Assembly (NCBI RefSeq): GCF_014905415.1 | Contig: NZ_BNEO01000001.1 | Location: 1,178,001 to 1,242,000 of the forward strand | DNA length: 64,000 bases | Origin: Virgibacillus salexigens | GTDB lineage: Bacteria > Bacillota > Bacilli > Bacillales > Amphibacillaceae | Direction: 5' to 3' | Shown: piece after piece, positions 54,893 to 63,373 of the stretch | Layout of the letters: every line of letters starts with the position of its first letter | Position numbering within the stretch: position 1 is the stretch's first letter | Notes under the pieces: generated by a model | Seen by the model: the letters and a program-made list of their open reading frames with translations, nothing else | The model's database searches: none | What the model was told of the DNA's origin: nothing | Program-made: the position numbers and the translations under genes

Positions 54893-55594
54893 ATGCCAAT
54901 ACAAACTTCTTTTAACCCAAAAGGACGTAATGAATTAAAACACGCGATATCTGTAGCAGAATATCACCTGTTACAAGATAAACTACAACATTACCTAAGA
55001 AGAGATCCAAACGCTAAACGAAACGGGAGATATCTTATTCGATCTACCTATTTTGATAACTTTGACAATAAAGTATTACAGGAAAAGAAAGAAGGATACT
55101 TGAATAGAGATAAATACCGTGTCCGTATATATAGAAAAAGCGGTAAAGTCATTCATTTAGAACGTAAAAGTAAGCGTAATAACCTCACATTTAAAACCAA
55201 ATGCGAGATTTCAAGATCCGAGTTTGAAAAACTACGGATAGGCGATATTACCTGGATGGAAAACGACGAAAGGGCACTCATCCGTGATCTAATGTTCGAA
55301 ATGAAGTACCATCAGCTAAAGCCGAAAGCGGTAGTTGATTATGAACGAGAACCGTGGATCTATCCATATGGCAATGTTCGCATTACCTTTGATATGAAGG
55401 TGCAGTCAAGTATACAAAATACAGATATGTTCAATAGACATTTGCCAATGATAGATGTATTAGAACCTCATTTAATTATTTTAGAAGTAAAATACGATGC
55501 GTACTTGCCAGACGTTATTAAACATCTCTTACAATTATCGGATACCAGACAGGAAGCGTATTCCAAGTATCAATTAAGTCGCATGTATGGTTAA
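54893..55594 (+). CDS. VTC-domain protein (polyphosphate-polymerase-like)
   Basis: 233 aa, a single triphosphate-tunnel domain of the VTC family (PF09359). Tunnel residues expected for phosphate and nucleotide binding are present: E14/K16 (ELKHAIS), R50 (LIRSTYFD), R76/R78 (YRVRIYRK), E90/K92/K94 (LERKSK), K101/K103, R163/D167 (RITFDMK) and E198/K200 (LEVKYDA). In yeast Vtc4 this domain makes polyphosphate from ATP. Bacterial stand-alone versions usually sit beside DUF4956 and CotH or beta-helix genes, as here; their reaction is not established to my knowledge. AAAGGAGG precedes ATG. Confidence 0.85.
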   Translation: MPIQTSFNPKGRNELKHAISVAEYHLLQDKLQHYLRRDPNAKRNGRYLIRSTYFDNFDNKVLQEKKEGYLNRDKYRVRIYRKSGKVIHLERKSKRNNLTFKTKCEISRSEFEKLRIGDITWMENDERALIRDLMFEMKYHQLKPKAVVDYEREPWIYPYGNVRITFDMKVQSSIQNTDMFNRHLPMIDVLEPHLIILEVKYDAYLPDVIKHLLQLSDTRQEAYSKYQLSRMYG

Positions 55595-55617
55595 AAAAAG
55601 CTAAAGGAGAGAGAAAT

Positions 55618-56307
55618 ATGGATTCAAACACAACAAACTTTTCAGATATATTCAAATCAAGTTTTTTAGAAAATACATCATCCTTTTCCATCGTAGATTC
55701 CTTACTTGGACTTGGATTATCATTCCTAATAGGATTATTCATTTACATGATTTATAAGAAAACATTTAAAGGCGTAATATACTCACATTCATTTAATATT
55801 TCATTAGTTATTATGACGATGGCTACAGCATTGGTCATTATGGGAATCAGTCAAAACGTATTATTATCACTTGGTATGGTAGGTGCATTGTCGATTGTAC
55901 GGTTCCGAACACCCATTAAAGACCCAATGGACTTAGTATTTTTATTTTGGTCTGTAATTGCAGGTATATTATGTGGAGCAGGTTTTCTATTATTAGCTAT
56001 TGTCGGTACCATCGTTATTGGGATTGTCATTGTATTATTTGGAAACAAAATTAAGGTAGAAAATCCTTATCTTTTAGTCGTTAAATACAATAATGATCGC
56101 CTTGGAAACCAAATAGAAAGTCTGATTAACGAAAAAACGAAACGATTTTCTTTAAAATCAAAATCTATCATACAACATAATGAAATCGAGGTTACATATG
56201 AAATCAGAGTTAAAGAGAATGACTCTGCCATCACATCCGAAATTTCAATAATGGATGGTGTCAATTCAGCAGTCATGTTGAGTTACGATGGTAACTTCAC
56301 GGCATAA
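55618..56307 (+). CDS. DUF4956 membrane protein
   Basis: 229 aa. Three to four membrane segments within about 25-140, with the family motif GMVGALSIVRFRTPIKDP between them, then a cytosolic C-terminal domain of about 80 residues. The conserved arginines of IVRFRTP next to the membrane could handle a phosphate or anionic polymer; that is inference. The gene follows the VTC gene by 23 bp. Families DUF4956 and VTC are recurrent neighbours, so the two probably form one membrane complex. Confidence 0.82.
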   Translation: MDSNTTNFSDIFKSSFLENTSSFSIVDSLLGLGLSFLIGLFIYMIYKKTFKGVIYSHSFNISLVIMTMATALVIMGISQNVLLSLGMVGALSIVRFRTPIKDPMDLVFLFWSVIAGILCGAGFLLLAIVGTIVIGIVIVLFGNKIKVENPYLLVVKYNNDRLGNQIESLINEKTKRFSLKSKSIIQHNEIEVTYEIRVKENDSAITSEISIMDGVNSAVMLSYDGNFTA

Positions 56308-56376
56308 ACAAGGCAACGAAGTAGTTCTATTCCATTAGACTACTTCATTCCTATCATGATAAAGGGAGGTTATACA

Positions 56377-58626
56377 ATGAAGGTAAAGAATATCTGGATC
56401 GTATTTTTTATTAGTATTCTATTAATGATCAGTGGTTGCGGAACCGAGCAAGCTGCAACAACTAGGCAATCAGATAAGCTGATTAGTAACTTAGTTACTT
56501 ATGATAAGGAAGATGCGTATACAGATTGGGATAATGAAGATGTTACCCATATATATCTGGACAAAACAACTGCTAATGTTGATGGAAACGAAGGGGTAGT
56601 TGTTGAAGATCAAAACATATCCATCCGTACGACTGGTACGTATGTAATTGAGGGAACATTAGAAGACGGTCAGATTGTCATTGATGCAGAAGATGATGGG
56701 ACAGTACGGCTCGTAATGAATGGTGCTACCATTAACTCATCAACGAGTGCTCCTATCTATATCAAACAAGCAGATAAAACCATCTTGTCTTTAGAGGGAA
56801 ATACGGAGAATACAGTAACAGACCCTGAACAATATACGTATGAAGATGCCGACGAACTAAAAGCAGCCATCTTTAGTAAAGATGATTTAACCATCAACGG
56901 CACTGGCAACTTAACAGTGAATGGAAACTATAACGACGGAATCACGAGTAGAGATGAGTTAAAGATTACTGGTGGTACCATTGAAGTAACGGCAAAAGAT
57001 GACGGCATTGTTGGACGAGACTTATTTGCAATGAAAGACGCTGCTATTTCTGTTACATCTACCGGTGATGGAATAAAAGCCTCGAATGATGAGGATGAGC
57101 AAAAAGGAAATATCGTCTTACAAAGTGGTTCTTTATTCGTTGAAGCATCCAAAGGTGACGGTGTCCAAGCTGAAAAAGCAATAGTCGCTGTTGATGGGGA
57201 ATATACGATAACATCAGGTGGCGGAAGTCCAGAAACAATTGAAACAAACCAAGCAGGCGGCGGTATGGAAGCGGGCGGCCCAATGGGTAACCAAGATATT
57301 CCCACCATGATTGATCGTTTATTGGAACAAATTGATGTTTCTGAGGAAGTAAAAGAACAGCTCCAAAACGCGGAAAGCTTTGAAGATATGCAAGCAATTA
57401 TACAAGAAAATCCAGAAATCCAAGAACAAATGCAAACTTCTGGTGGAATGCCTGGTGGCCAGCCTCCTCAAGGAAAAGCACCTCAAGCACCAAACCAAAA
57501 CAATAATTCCCAAAGCCAGGAGAATGCAGGAAACGCATCAAATACCGATGTATCATCACAATCAGCTAATGAAGAAACGGATTCTGAAAATACAGTTAGT
57601 ACAAAAGGTATCAAGGCTGGAACCGATCTGACTATTGTTGGCGGCACATTCACGATTGATGCCTTAGATGATGCGATTCATAGCGATCAGGATGTTACCA
57701 TTTCTGGTGGTGAATCATACCTTTCTACAGGCGATGATGCCCTGCACGGAGATGGAGACCTTACCATTGAAGGTGGAACAACTACGGTTGCTAAAAGTCT
57801 AGAAGGTGTTGAAGCAACAAATATTACAATCACAGAAGGCACAACCTATATTCATGCAGAAGATGACGGTATCAATGTTAACGGAGGAAGTACTGAAGGA
57901 GAGATGTCAGGTATGGGTGGCGCTGGTGGTGCGCCCCCTTCTGATAATGGGGGAAACGCGACTAGCGAGCAACAAGAACAAACATCTACAACAGAAGAAG
58001 TATCAAGCGAGGAAGGACAATTACTGATTGAAAATGGGTATGTCTATATTAACGCCAATGGTGATGGCTTAGATTCTAATTCGTCCATAAAAATGACGGG
58101 TGGTAAAGTACTTGTCTATGGTCCAACTCAATCAATGAATGGATCCTTAGATTATGATCAATCCTTTATTATTGAAGGTGGTATGTTAGTTGCTAGTGGA
58201 AGTAGTGGAATGGCACAAGGAATCTCTGAAGAATCCACACAACAAGCCATTATGATGACGTTCCCTGAAATGCAGGATGCAGATACATCTATATACCTAG
58301 AAGATAGTGCAGGCGAGCAAATACTTGGTATAGCTCCTGAGAATGCATTCCAGTCTGTATTGATTAGTACACCATCTCTTGAAAAAGACGAATCCTATAC
58401 ATTCAACGCAGGTGGTAAATTAACAGGTGAAAGTAACGATGGGGTATATCAAGATGCGACTTACCAAGAAGGTTCCTTAGCCGTCGATTTTCCGCTTTCT
58501 GAAGTTATGACGTATATAGATGAATCAGGAGTGACCGAAAATCAATCAAATAACATGTTCGGTGGAAATCGTGGAGGAAATCAAAGAAACGGTGACGGCA
58601 ATCCACGGAGTAGCAATCAAAACTAA
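56377..58626 (+). CDS. Large beta-helical lipoprotein (Cthe_2159-like carbohydrate-binding domain)
   Basis: 749 aa from ATG 56377 (GGGAGG 8 bp upstream). Signal peptide with lipobox ISGC (18-21), so anchored to the outer face. Many repeats of the type xLTIxGGTxxxxAxDDGI (for example DLTINGTGNLTVNGNYNDGI) form a right-handed beta-helix as in PF14262; the founding member Cthe_2159 binds acidic polysaccharide and calcium. Two low-complexity inserts, about 350-390 and 503-548, and a Gly/Asn/Arg tail are present. Third gene of the VTC operon. Its partner polymer is unknown. Confidence 0.82.
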   Translation: MKVKNIWIVFFISILLMISGCGTEQAATTRQSDKLISNLVTYDKEDAYTDWDNEDVTHIYLDKTTANVDGNEGVVVEDQNISIRTTGTYVIEGTLEDGQIVIDAEDDGTVRLVMNGATINSSTSAPIYIKQADKTILSLEGNTENTVTDPEQYTYEDADELKAAIFSKDDLTINGTGNLTVNGNYNDGITSRDELKITGGTIEVTAKDDGIVGRDLFAMKDAAISVTSTGDGIKASNDEDEQKGNIVLQSGSLFVEASKGDGVQAEKAIVAVDGEYTITSGGGSPETIETNQAGGGMEAGGPMGNQDIPTMIDRLLEQIDVSEEVKEQLQNAESFEDMQAIIQENPEIQEQMQTSGGMPGGQPPQGKAPQAPNQNNNSQSQENAGNASNTDVSSQSANEETDSENTVSTKGIKAGTDLTIVGGTFTIDALDDAIHSDQDVTISGGESYLSTGDDALHGDGDLTIEGGTTTVAKSLEGVEATNITITEGTTYIHAEDDGINVNGGSTEGEMSGMGGAGGAPPSDNGGNATSEQQEQTSTTEEVSSEEGQLLIENGYVYINANGDGLDSNSSIKMTGGKVLVYGPTQSMNGSLDYDQSFIIEGGMLVASGSSGMAQGISEESTQQAIMMTFPEMQDADTSIYLEDSAGEQILGIAPENAFQSVLISTPSLEKDESYTFNAGGKLTGESNDGVYQDATYQEGSLAVDFPLSEVMTYIDESGVTENQSNNMFGGNRGGNQRNGDGNPRSSNQN

Positions 58627-58640
58627 AAATAAACAAAAAC

Positions 58641-58746
58641 GAGGCTGAGACAAAAGTATCTTATTCCTATAATAATCCGAACGATCGCATTCGAATCTGT
58701 TCGGATTATTTGTTTACCTATTTTGGTTTGGTTGTGTCCCGGCCCC
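58641..58746. repeat. Dispersed hairpin element, copy B
   Basis: Ends GAGGCTGAGACAAAA and TTGTGTCCCGGCCCC are near-inverted repeats; between them a hairpin AATAATCCGAAC...GTTCGGATTATT (58671-58710) and TTTGTTTACCTATTTTGG. Copy A is at 34053-34205. It begins 15 bp after the lipoprotein stop and probably also terminates that operon. Confidence 0.75.
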
Positions 58747-59030
58747 ATTTTGCAGCGAACGAAAAAATACTCTCGCTTTCCAAGGACGAACGCCCGAGCC
58801 CCCTCGCGAAATCCACACTGCGGGATCTCTGATCGTCCGGTTTTTTGTTGTTTTTGCTTTTGTATACGTTGTAAGTAAAGGACATTCTATATTTACGACC
58901 TGAATTATAGCGGCCAAACCAGTACGTAAGGATGCATAAGTGAGCACACTTCTCCTTGCCGAACGCTGCTATATCAAATCGGTTATTCGATGGTCGAGGT
59001 AGAAAACAATAAAGGGAAAGAGATTAAATA
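58747..59030. repeat. GC-richer tract, probably part of a dispersed intergenic repeat
   Basis: 58750-58845 is more GC-rich than its surroundings (CGAACGCCCGAGCCCCCTCG, CACTGCGGGATCTC). I recall similar TTCGCGAGG/CTTGGAAAGCGAGAGTAT tracts between genes in related genomes, but only one copy is in this window. A frame at 58714-58947 runs across it and is not credible. From 58850 to 59030 nothing is recognisable. Confidence 0.35.
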
Positions 59031-59047
59031 AGGCTGCAAGAAAGCCT
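59031..59047 (-). terminator. Weak terminator of the two-component operon
   Basis: AGGCT and AGCCT arms with a 7-nt loop and TTATTT beyond on the minus strand. Confidence 0.4.
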
Positions 59048-59077
59048 CTACAGTACGTATTTAGGAAAAAGCAATAA

Positions 59078-60484
59078 TTATTTTGGTAACGATATTCGAA
59101 ATATGGTTCCTGTATCACTGCTTTGTTTTAAACATAAATCACCGTTCATTGCCTGAGCGATCATTTTACTTAGAGACAGACCAAGACCAAGTCCCCTTGT
59201 TTTATATTTCTTTCCTTCTCCTCGATAAAATCGTTCAAAGATAAATAGTTGTTCTTCAAACGGTATTCCTGGACCATTATCTTCAATATCGATAAACACA
59301 TTATTCGTATCACTACTTAAATTCACCTGAATTTCCCCTGCTTGCATCGCCTGCATTGCGTTATTAAGTAAATTTGTAATAATTTGTTCAAGCCGAATAA
59401 CATCCACTTCTAATTGAACAGCAGATTCTAAGAAAGAAACCCTTGTTTCCATGTTTTCTTCCTCTTGAGAAATACTCCAATGATAAACAATATTTTTCAC
59501 TACATCGTTCACATTTACCTGTTCCCTTGATAAGGGTACAGCATTTGCAGCAAATGAATTAAATGCTAGTAAATCTTCAACCATTGTTCGCATTTTTTCC
59601 GTTTCTTTCAAGGATATTGCTAAAAACTCTTTTGCCTCATCTCCAGTTACTACATCATCATTTACAGCCTGAAGTAACCCATTGATAGAAGTAACCGGAG
59701 TTTTTAATTCATGGGTAACTCCAGCTAATAATTGGGTTCGTAAAGATTCTAGTTGTTCTAGGCGATTCGCCATGTCTTTAAATGAAGACACAAGCTCGTA
59801 TACTTCTTCTTCCTTACTATTTTCTGGTAGATCGATTCGATAATCCCCATCCTGCACCCGTCTAGCGGCTTGAGCAACTTCCTTGATTGGCCTTGATAAA
59901 CGTCTTGTTAATAAATAAATAGCAACCCAGCCGAGTAATGCTAGACTGATAATCATGATTGCTAATAATGTATATTCTTGCTTTACTTTTGCCAATACGT
60001 TTTCTGATTCGACCATCATAACCCAACCAACCGTATCTTCATCGACAGCTATTGGTGCTTTTATCAAATAAAAATACGTATTGTTCTCACCAAGCTTCCG
60101 CTTTTGTACGGACGTTTCTGATTGTATCCATTCTTTCTTTACTTGATTTTCTAATGGTCCCATAGGACGGTTGCTGGAAACAATTTGACCATCCGACTTG
60201 ATAATATATACAAACGGATCACTTTCTAAATCCATCCAGTGTCGACGTTCAGGGAATCCCCCTTCACCATCAGGGTGTGGTCCTATTTCGCCAGTATTTG
60301 TTATTTGATTCGCCATATCTTCTGTTAATAATTCCATGATATGAAGACGATTTTCTAATGTCGTATGGCGAATCCATAGTGCAGAAAGAATAGCTATAAC
60401 AATTAAGCCAATACATAATGTCAATAAGTAACGGCTTGTCCAAAAGCGACTTAATGGAATTCGTTCTTTCTCTTTAATAAACAC
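59078..60484 (-). CDS. Sensor histidine kinase
   Basis: 468 aa. Membrane segments at about 18-37 and 172-192 enclose an extracellular sensor domain of about 135 residues; then HAMP (about 193-245), HisKA with phospho-His258 (THELKTPV), and HATPase_c with NLLNNAMQA, DNGPGIPFEEQ, FERFYRG and GLGLGLSLSK. The sensor part resembles dCache/PAS-like folds (VYIIKSDGQIVSSNRPMG). Its start overlaps the regulator gene end by 11 bp. Ligand unknown; the convergent VTC operon is a plausible target. Confidence 0.88.
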   Translation of the reverse strand: MFIKEKERIPLSRFWTSRYLLTLCIGLIVIAILSALWIRHTTLENRLHIMELLTEDMANQITNTGEIGPHPDGEGGFPERRHWMDLESDPFVYIIKSDGQIVSSNRPMGPLENQVKKEWIQSETSVQKRKLGENNTYFYLIKAPIAVDEDTVGWVMMVESENVLAKVKQEYTLLAIMIISLALLGWVAIYLLTRRLSRPIKEVAQAARRVQDGDYRIDLPENSKEEEVYELVSSFKDMANRLEQLESLRTQLLAGVTHELKTPVTSINGLLQAVNDDVVTGDEAKEFLAISLKETEKMRTMVEDLLAFNSFAANAVPLSREQVNVNDVVKNIVYHWSISQEEENMETRVSFLESAVQLEVDVIRLEQIITNLLNNAMQAMQAGEIQVNLSSDTNNVFIDIEDNGPGIPFEEQLFIFERFYRGEGKKYKTRGLGLGLSLSKMIAQAMNGDLCLKQSSDTGTIFRISLPK

Positions 60485-61148
60485 TTAACTGATACCCCAA
60501 TCCACGAAGTGTTTTAATTTCTCCTTCTATCTTAGGCCAATCCTCTAACTCTCTTCTTATTCGCTTTATTGCCAAATCAACTGCTCGATCACTGCCTTCA
60601 TATTCCCACCCCCAAACATGTTCAATTAATTGGTCCCTTGTAAACGTTTGGTTTGGATGATCAGCTAAAAATAAAAGTACCGAAAGGTCTCGGGGTGTTA
60701 ATCGAATGATGTTTCCTGACAATTTAACGGAATGTGATTTCATGTCAATTTCGAGTTTACCAAAGCGTTTGACCTGAGAGTTCTCTGCTTTTGATCGACG
60801 TAAAACAGCTTTCACACGAGCTACCACTTCTTCTGCATTAAATGGTTTTGCGATATAATCATCTGCACCTTCATTTAATCCGTCTAAACGGTAGTTGATA
60901 TCACCTAAAGCAGTTAACATGATTACCGCACATGTGTCCATGTTACGTATCTCTTTAAGTAAATCCCATCCATCTTTACCTGGGAGCATGACATCTAATA
61001 GTACAAGGTCCGGATTAGTTGAATAAAAGGCCTCCATTGCCGCTTCTCCATTAAATACCTGATCCACACCAAAACCAGCCTTTTGTAAGTATGCTCTTAG
61101 TACTTGGCTTATTGAAAATTCATCCTCTATAATTAATATACGTTTCAT
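60474..61148 (-). CDS. OmpR-family response regulator
   Basis: 224 aa from ATG 61148 (TTAGGA upstream). Receiver with Asp52 (LLDVMLPGKDG) and K102-region FNAEEVVARV, then a winged helix with LTPRDLSVLLFLADHPNQTF and RRELEDWPKIEGEIKTLRGLG. Pair with the kinase downstream. OmpR-type regulators bind 10-11-bp-phased direct repeats like those before the VTC gene, making that operon a candidate target, though PhoP is the alternative. Confidence 0.9.
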   Translation of the reverse strand: MKRILIIEDEFSISQVLRAYLQKAGFGVDQVFNGEAAMEAFYSTNPDLVLLDVMLPGKDGWDLLKEIRNMDTCAVIMLTALGDINYRLDGLNEGADDYIAKPFNAEEVVARVKAVLRRSKAENSQVKRFGKLEIDMKSHSVKLSGNIIRLTPRDLSVLLFLADHPNQTFTRDQLIEHVWGWEYEGSDRAVDLAIKRIRRELEDWPKIEGEIKTLRGLGYQLSVY

Positions 61149-61216
61149 TCTATTCATTCCTAACAAAGTAAACGTTTTTACCTTTTATTATAACCTCTGT
61201 TTATGTCAGGAATAAG

Positions 61217-61750
61217 TCAATTCTGTCCTTCAACTGACCCTAATGCTGAGATAACGGAACCAATTGCCTGAATCCAGCTTCCGATTGCATTAATTTCCTC
61301 TTCATTTTCTTCCACTCTTCCAGATAAAGCTTGGAGCGAATTACCAATGGCTTGCAAAAGATTACCATATATATTATAAAGCTCATCTTGACTTGGTTCA
61401 CGACCTAATGCATCTCCGAATCCAATTCCACCTCCTAAGGCCTGCATAAGGTTGCCTTTTGTATTTAAATCATTTTTGGTTTGTTGATTAAAATCAATAA
61501 CAATACCAGCAATGACTGTGGAATTACCAATCGCCTGAATTTCATTGGCAATTTTATTCAGGTTTACATATTCGATGCTGTCAGCTACTAATGCATTTCC
61601 TGTTCCTTGCAAGACATTTCCTATCAAATTCAAGTCGTTTGCTAATGATGTCTTTATAGGGATAGAGGGGGTTGAGCCAATAGCTGATAGTACAGTTCCA
61701 ACCGCTTGGATCCATGAACCAACTGTCCCTTTCCAACTATTATCCCCCAT
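61217..61750 (-). CDS. Repetitive protein, DUF6944-like
   Basis: 177 aa from ATG 61750 (TTTAGGGGG upstream). Made of about six units of the pattern GxWIQAIGxxLxAxG: GSWIQAVGTVLSAIG, GNVLQGTGNALVAD, NEIQAIGNSTVIAG, GNLMQALGGGIGFG, GNLLQAIGNSLQAL and GSWIQAIGSVISALG, spaced about 25-35 residues. No signal peptide. Such repetitive amphipathic proteins occur in Bacillus spore formers; function unknown. Single gene. Confidence 0.7.
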   Translation of the reverse strand: MGDNSWKGTVGSWIQAVGTVLSAIGSTPSIPIKTSLANDLNLIGNVLQGTGNALVADSIEYVNLNKIANEIQAIGNSTVIAGIVIDFNQQTKNDLNTKGNLMQALGGGIGFGDALGREPSQDELYNIYGNLLQAIGNSLQALSGRVEENEEEINAIGSWIQAIGSVISALGSVEGQN

Positions 61751-61865
61751 CAACTGAACCCCCTAAATTAGCTCTCCCTATATTCTAAACAATACCTCTA
61801 CCACTTGTTACAAAGGAACTAAAAATGAATCATTCGTTTATTCAACTAAATTGTCATTCGATAGC

Positions 61866-61990
61866 ATATAAAAAAGGCTTCATCTCTCTCCCATAAGAAA
61901 CGAAGCCTTTTGGCCCAGCCTGTATGTTACCCCTTTATTCTCACAGACGGTGCTGCGATTTCCAAGATCTGCCCACTCAGAAACCGTTTC
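61866..61990 (-). ncRNA. Candidate small structured RNA or leader, unassigned
   Basis: On the minus strand a -10 TATAAT (61997-62002) with a weak -35 TTTTCT 17 bp upstream is followed by about 80 nt that fold into an imperfect hairpin (GCAGAU with GUCUGU, UUCU with AGAA). A terminator follows, arms AAAAGGCTTC and GAAGCCTTTT (61872-61911) with a 20-nt loop and T6. The next gene on that strand starts 110 bp later. No riboswitch class I know fits. It is a self-contained transcript or an attenuated leader. Confidence 0.45.
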
Positions 61991-62002
61991 CAACCCATTA
62001 TA

Positions 62003-62245
62003 ACAGTTTATCCTAATAAAGAAAACCAACGAAATCTAATACGCGTACAGCTTATGTCTACGATGCTGAAGCATCTGCTTTTAATCCGTATAGCATCATT
62101 GCATCTATTGGAATACTAGGAGTGAGAACACATGCCATCGATTGATTACTTATTCACTTGTCGAAAGGAATCAAATGGTGACATCTATCCATATCTTCGC
62201 TAGAATAAAGGGGAGAAGATTTTATCAGAGATGGGGTTTTGCGGC
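62003..62245. other. Intergenic region before the NDH-2-like gene
   Basis: Apart from the promoter of the candidate RNA on the minus strand, no gene or repeat is recognisable. The plus-strand oxidoreductase has AAAGGGGAG at about 62207, too far for the ATG used. Confidence 0.4.
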
Positions 62246-63307
62246 ATGAAGAGATTGGTCATTCTTGGTGGGGGTTATGGTGGTCTAAAGGCATTATTAG
62301 GGATCCTTGATTACCAATTACCAGAAGAACTAGAAATTACGTTAGTTGATAGAAATCCATACCATTCGATTAAAACAGAATTCTATACAATAGCGGCCGG
62401 TACATCTGCGGAAAAGGACGTTCGTTTAAGCTTTCCAGATGATCAACGGGTTCGCTACTTTTATGGAGAAATTAAAAAGATTGATACTGACAAAGAGGAA
62501 ATTTTATTCTCTAATTCCAGTGAAGTGATTCCTTATGATTATCTTGTCATCGGATTAGGATGTGAAGATAACTATCATGGCATTGAAGGAGCGAAAGAAT
62601 TCACTCATAGCGTACAAACATTCGAAAAAGCTCGTAAAACAGGACTTGCCGTTTGTAACCTAAAAGCTCATGGAAAGGTTTCTGTAGTAGGTGCTGGCTT
62701 AAGTGGTATTGAAGTAGCTTCCGAAATTAGAGAAAGCAGACCGGATCTCAATATTCGATTACTTGACCGAGGCGCGAGTGTATTAAAAGCATTCGATTCT
62801 AAGATTCAAGCGTATGTATCAGAGTGGTTTGTTCGAAATGATGTAGATGTGATCCATCATGCAAACGTGGAATACGTTGAAAAGGATGGTGTTTGTAATA
62901 ACGGTATCTGTTATGTAAATGATGTGACGATCTGGACTGCTGGCGTTCGCCCTAATTATTTAGTTAGAGAATTGCCATTTGCTAAAGACGATCAAGAAAA
63001 AATGATTGTAAACCAATTTTTCCAAATTCCTGAGCAGCCCAATATCTACGTCGTTGGCGATTGCGCTTCTTCTGAGTATTCACCTAGTGGTCAACTAGCT
63101 GGACAGCAAGGAGAAAGAGTTGCAGAGGTATTATTAGCTGTTTTAAATAATAAAGAACCGAAAAAACCAAAAGAAATTAAATTAAAAGGAACGTTAGGAT
63201 CCCTCGGAAAATCAGATGGCTTTGGTAATATGATGCAAAAACCAATGACAGGGCTATTACCACGATTAGCAAAATCTGGTGTTCTTTGGTTAAATAAACG
63301 ACACTAG
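62246..63307 (+). CDS. Type II NADH dehydrogenase-like oxidoreductase (YutJ-like)
   Basis: 353 aa from ATG 62246, where the family-typical MKRLVILGGGYGGLKAL begins; the frame opens five codons earlier at 62231. FAD motif GGGYGG (8-13), NAD motif VVGAGLSGIEVASEI (about 147-161) and the second FAD motif VVGDCAS (about 267-273). Shorter than classical NDH-2 (about 400 aa) and without a clear C-terminal membrane helix, like B. subtilis YutJ. It likely oxidises NAD(P)H; quinone as acceptor is probable, not proven. Confidence 0.85.
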   Translation: MKRLVILGGGYGGLKALLGILDYQLPEELEITLVDRNPYHSIKTEFYTIAAGTSAEKDVRLSFPDDQRVRYFYGEIKKIDTDKEEILFSNSSEVIPYDYLVIGLGCEDNYHGIEGAKEFTHSVQTFEKARKTGLAVCNLKAHGKVSVVGAGLSGIEVASEIRESRPDLNIRLLDRGASVLKAFDSKIQAYVSEWFVRNDVDVIHHANVEYVEKDGVCNNGICYVNDVTIWTAGVRPNYLVRELPFAKDDQEKMIVNQFFQIPEQPNIYVVGDCASSEYSPSGQLAGQQGERVAEVLLAVLNNKEPKKPKEIKLKGTLGSLGKSDGFGNMMQKPMTGLLPRLAKSGVLWLNKRH

Positions 63308-63316
63308 GTGTACAGC

Positions 63317-63371
63317 ATAAAAAAGCCGAAGCAAACAATAGCGAGCTGCATTGCTTCTTCGGCTTTTTTTA
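63317..63371. terminator. Bidirectional terminator
   Basis: AAAAAAGCCGAA and TTCGGCTTTTTT arms with GCAA/TTGC inside, between the oxidoreductase and the convergent lrgB. Confidence 0.85.
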
Positions 63372-63373
63372 AA

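Noticed and set aside
57059-57397. Long antisense frames inside the beta-helix lipoprotein gene
   Set aside because: Repeats in the sense strand keep antisense frames open; no RBS and low-complexity product.
58714-58947. 77-aa minus-strand frame in the GC-richer tract
   Set aside because: It overlaps the dispersed element and has no family resemblance; repeat-derived.
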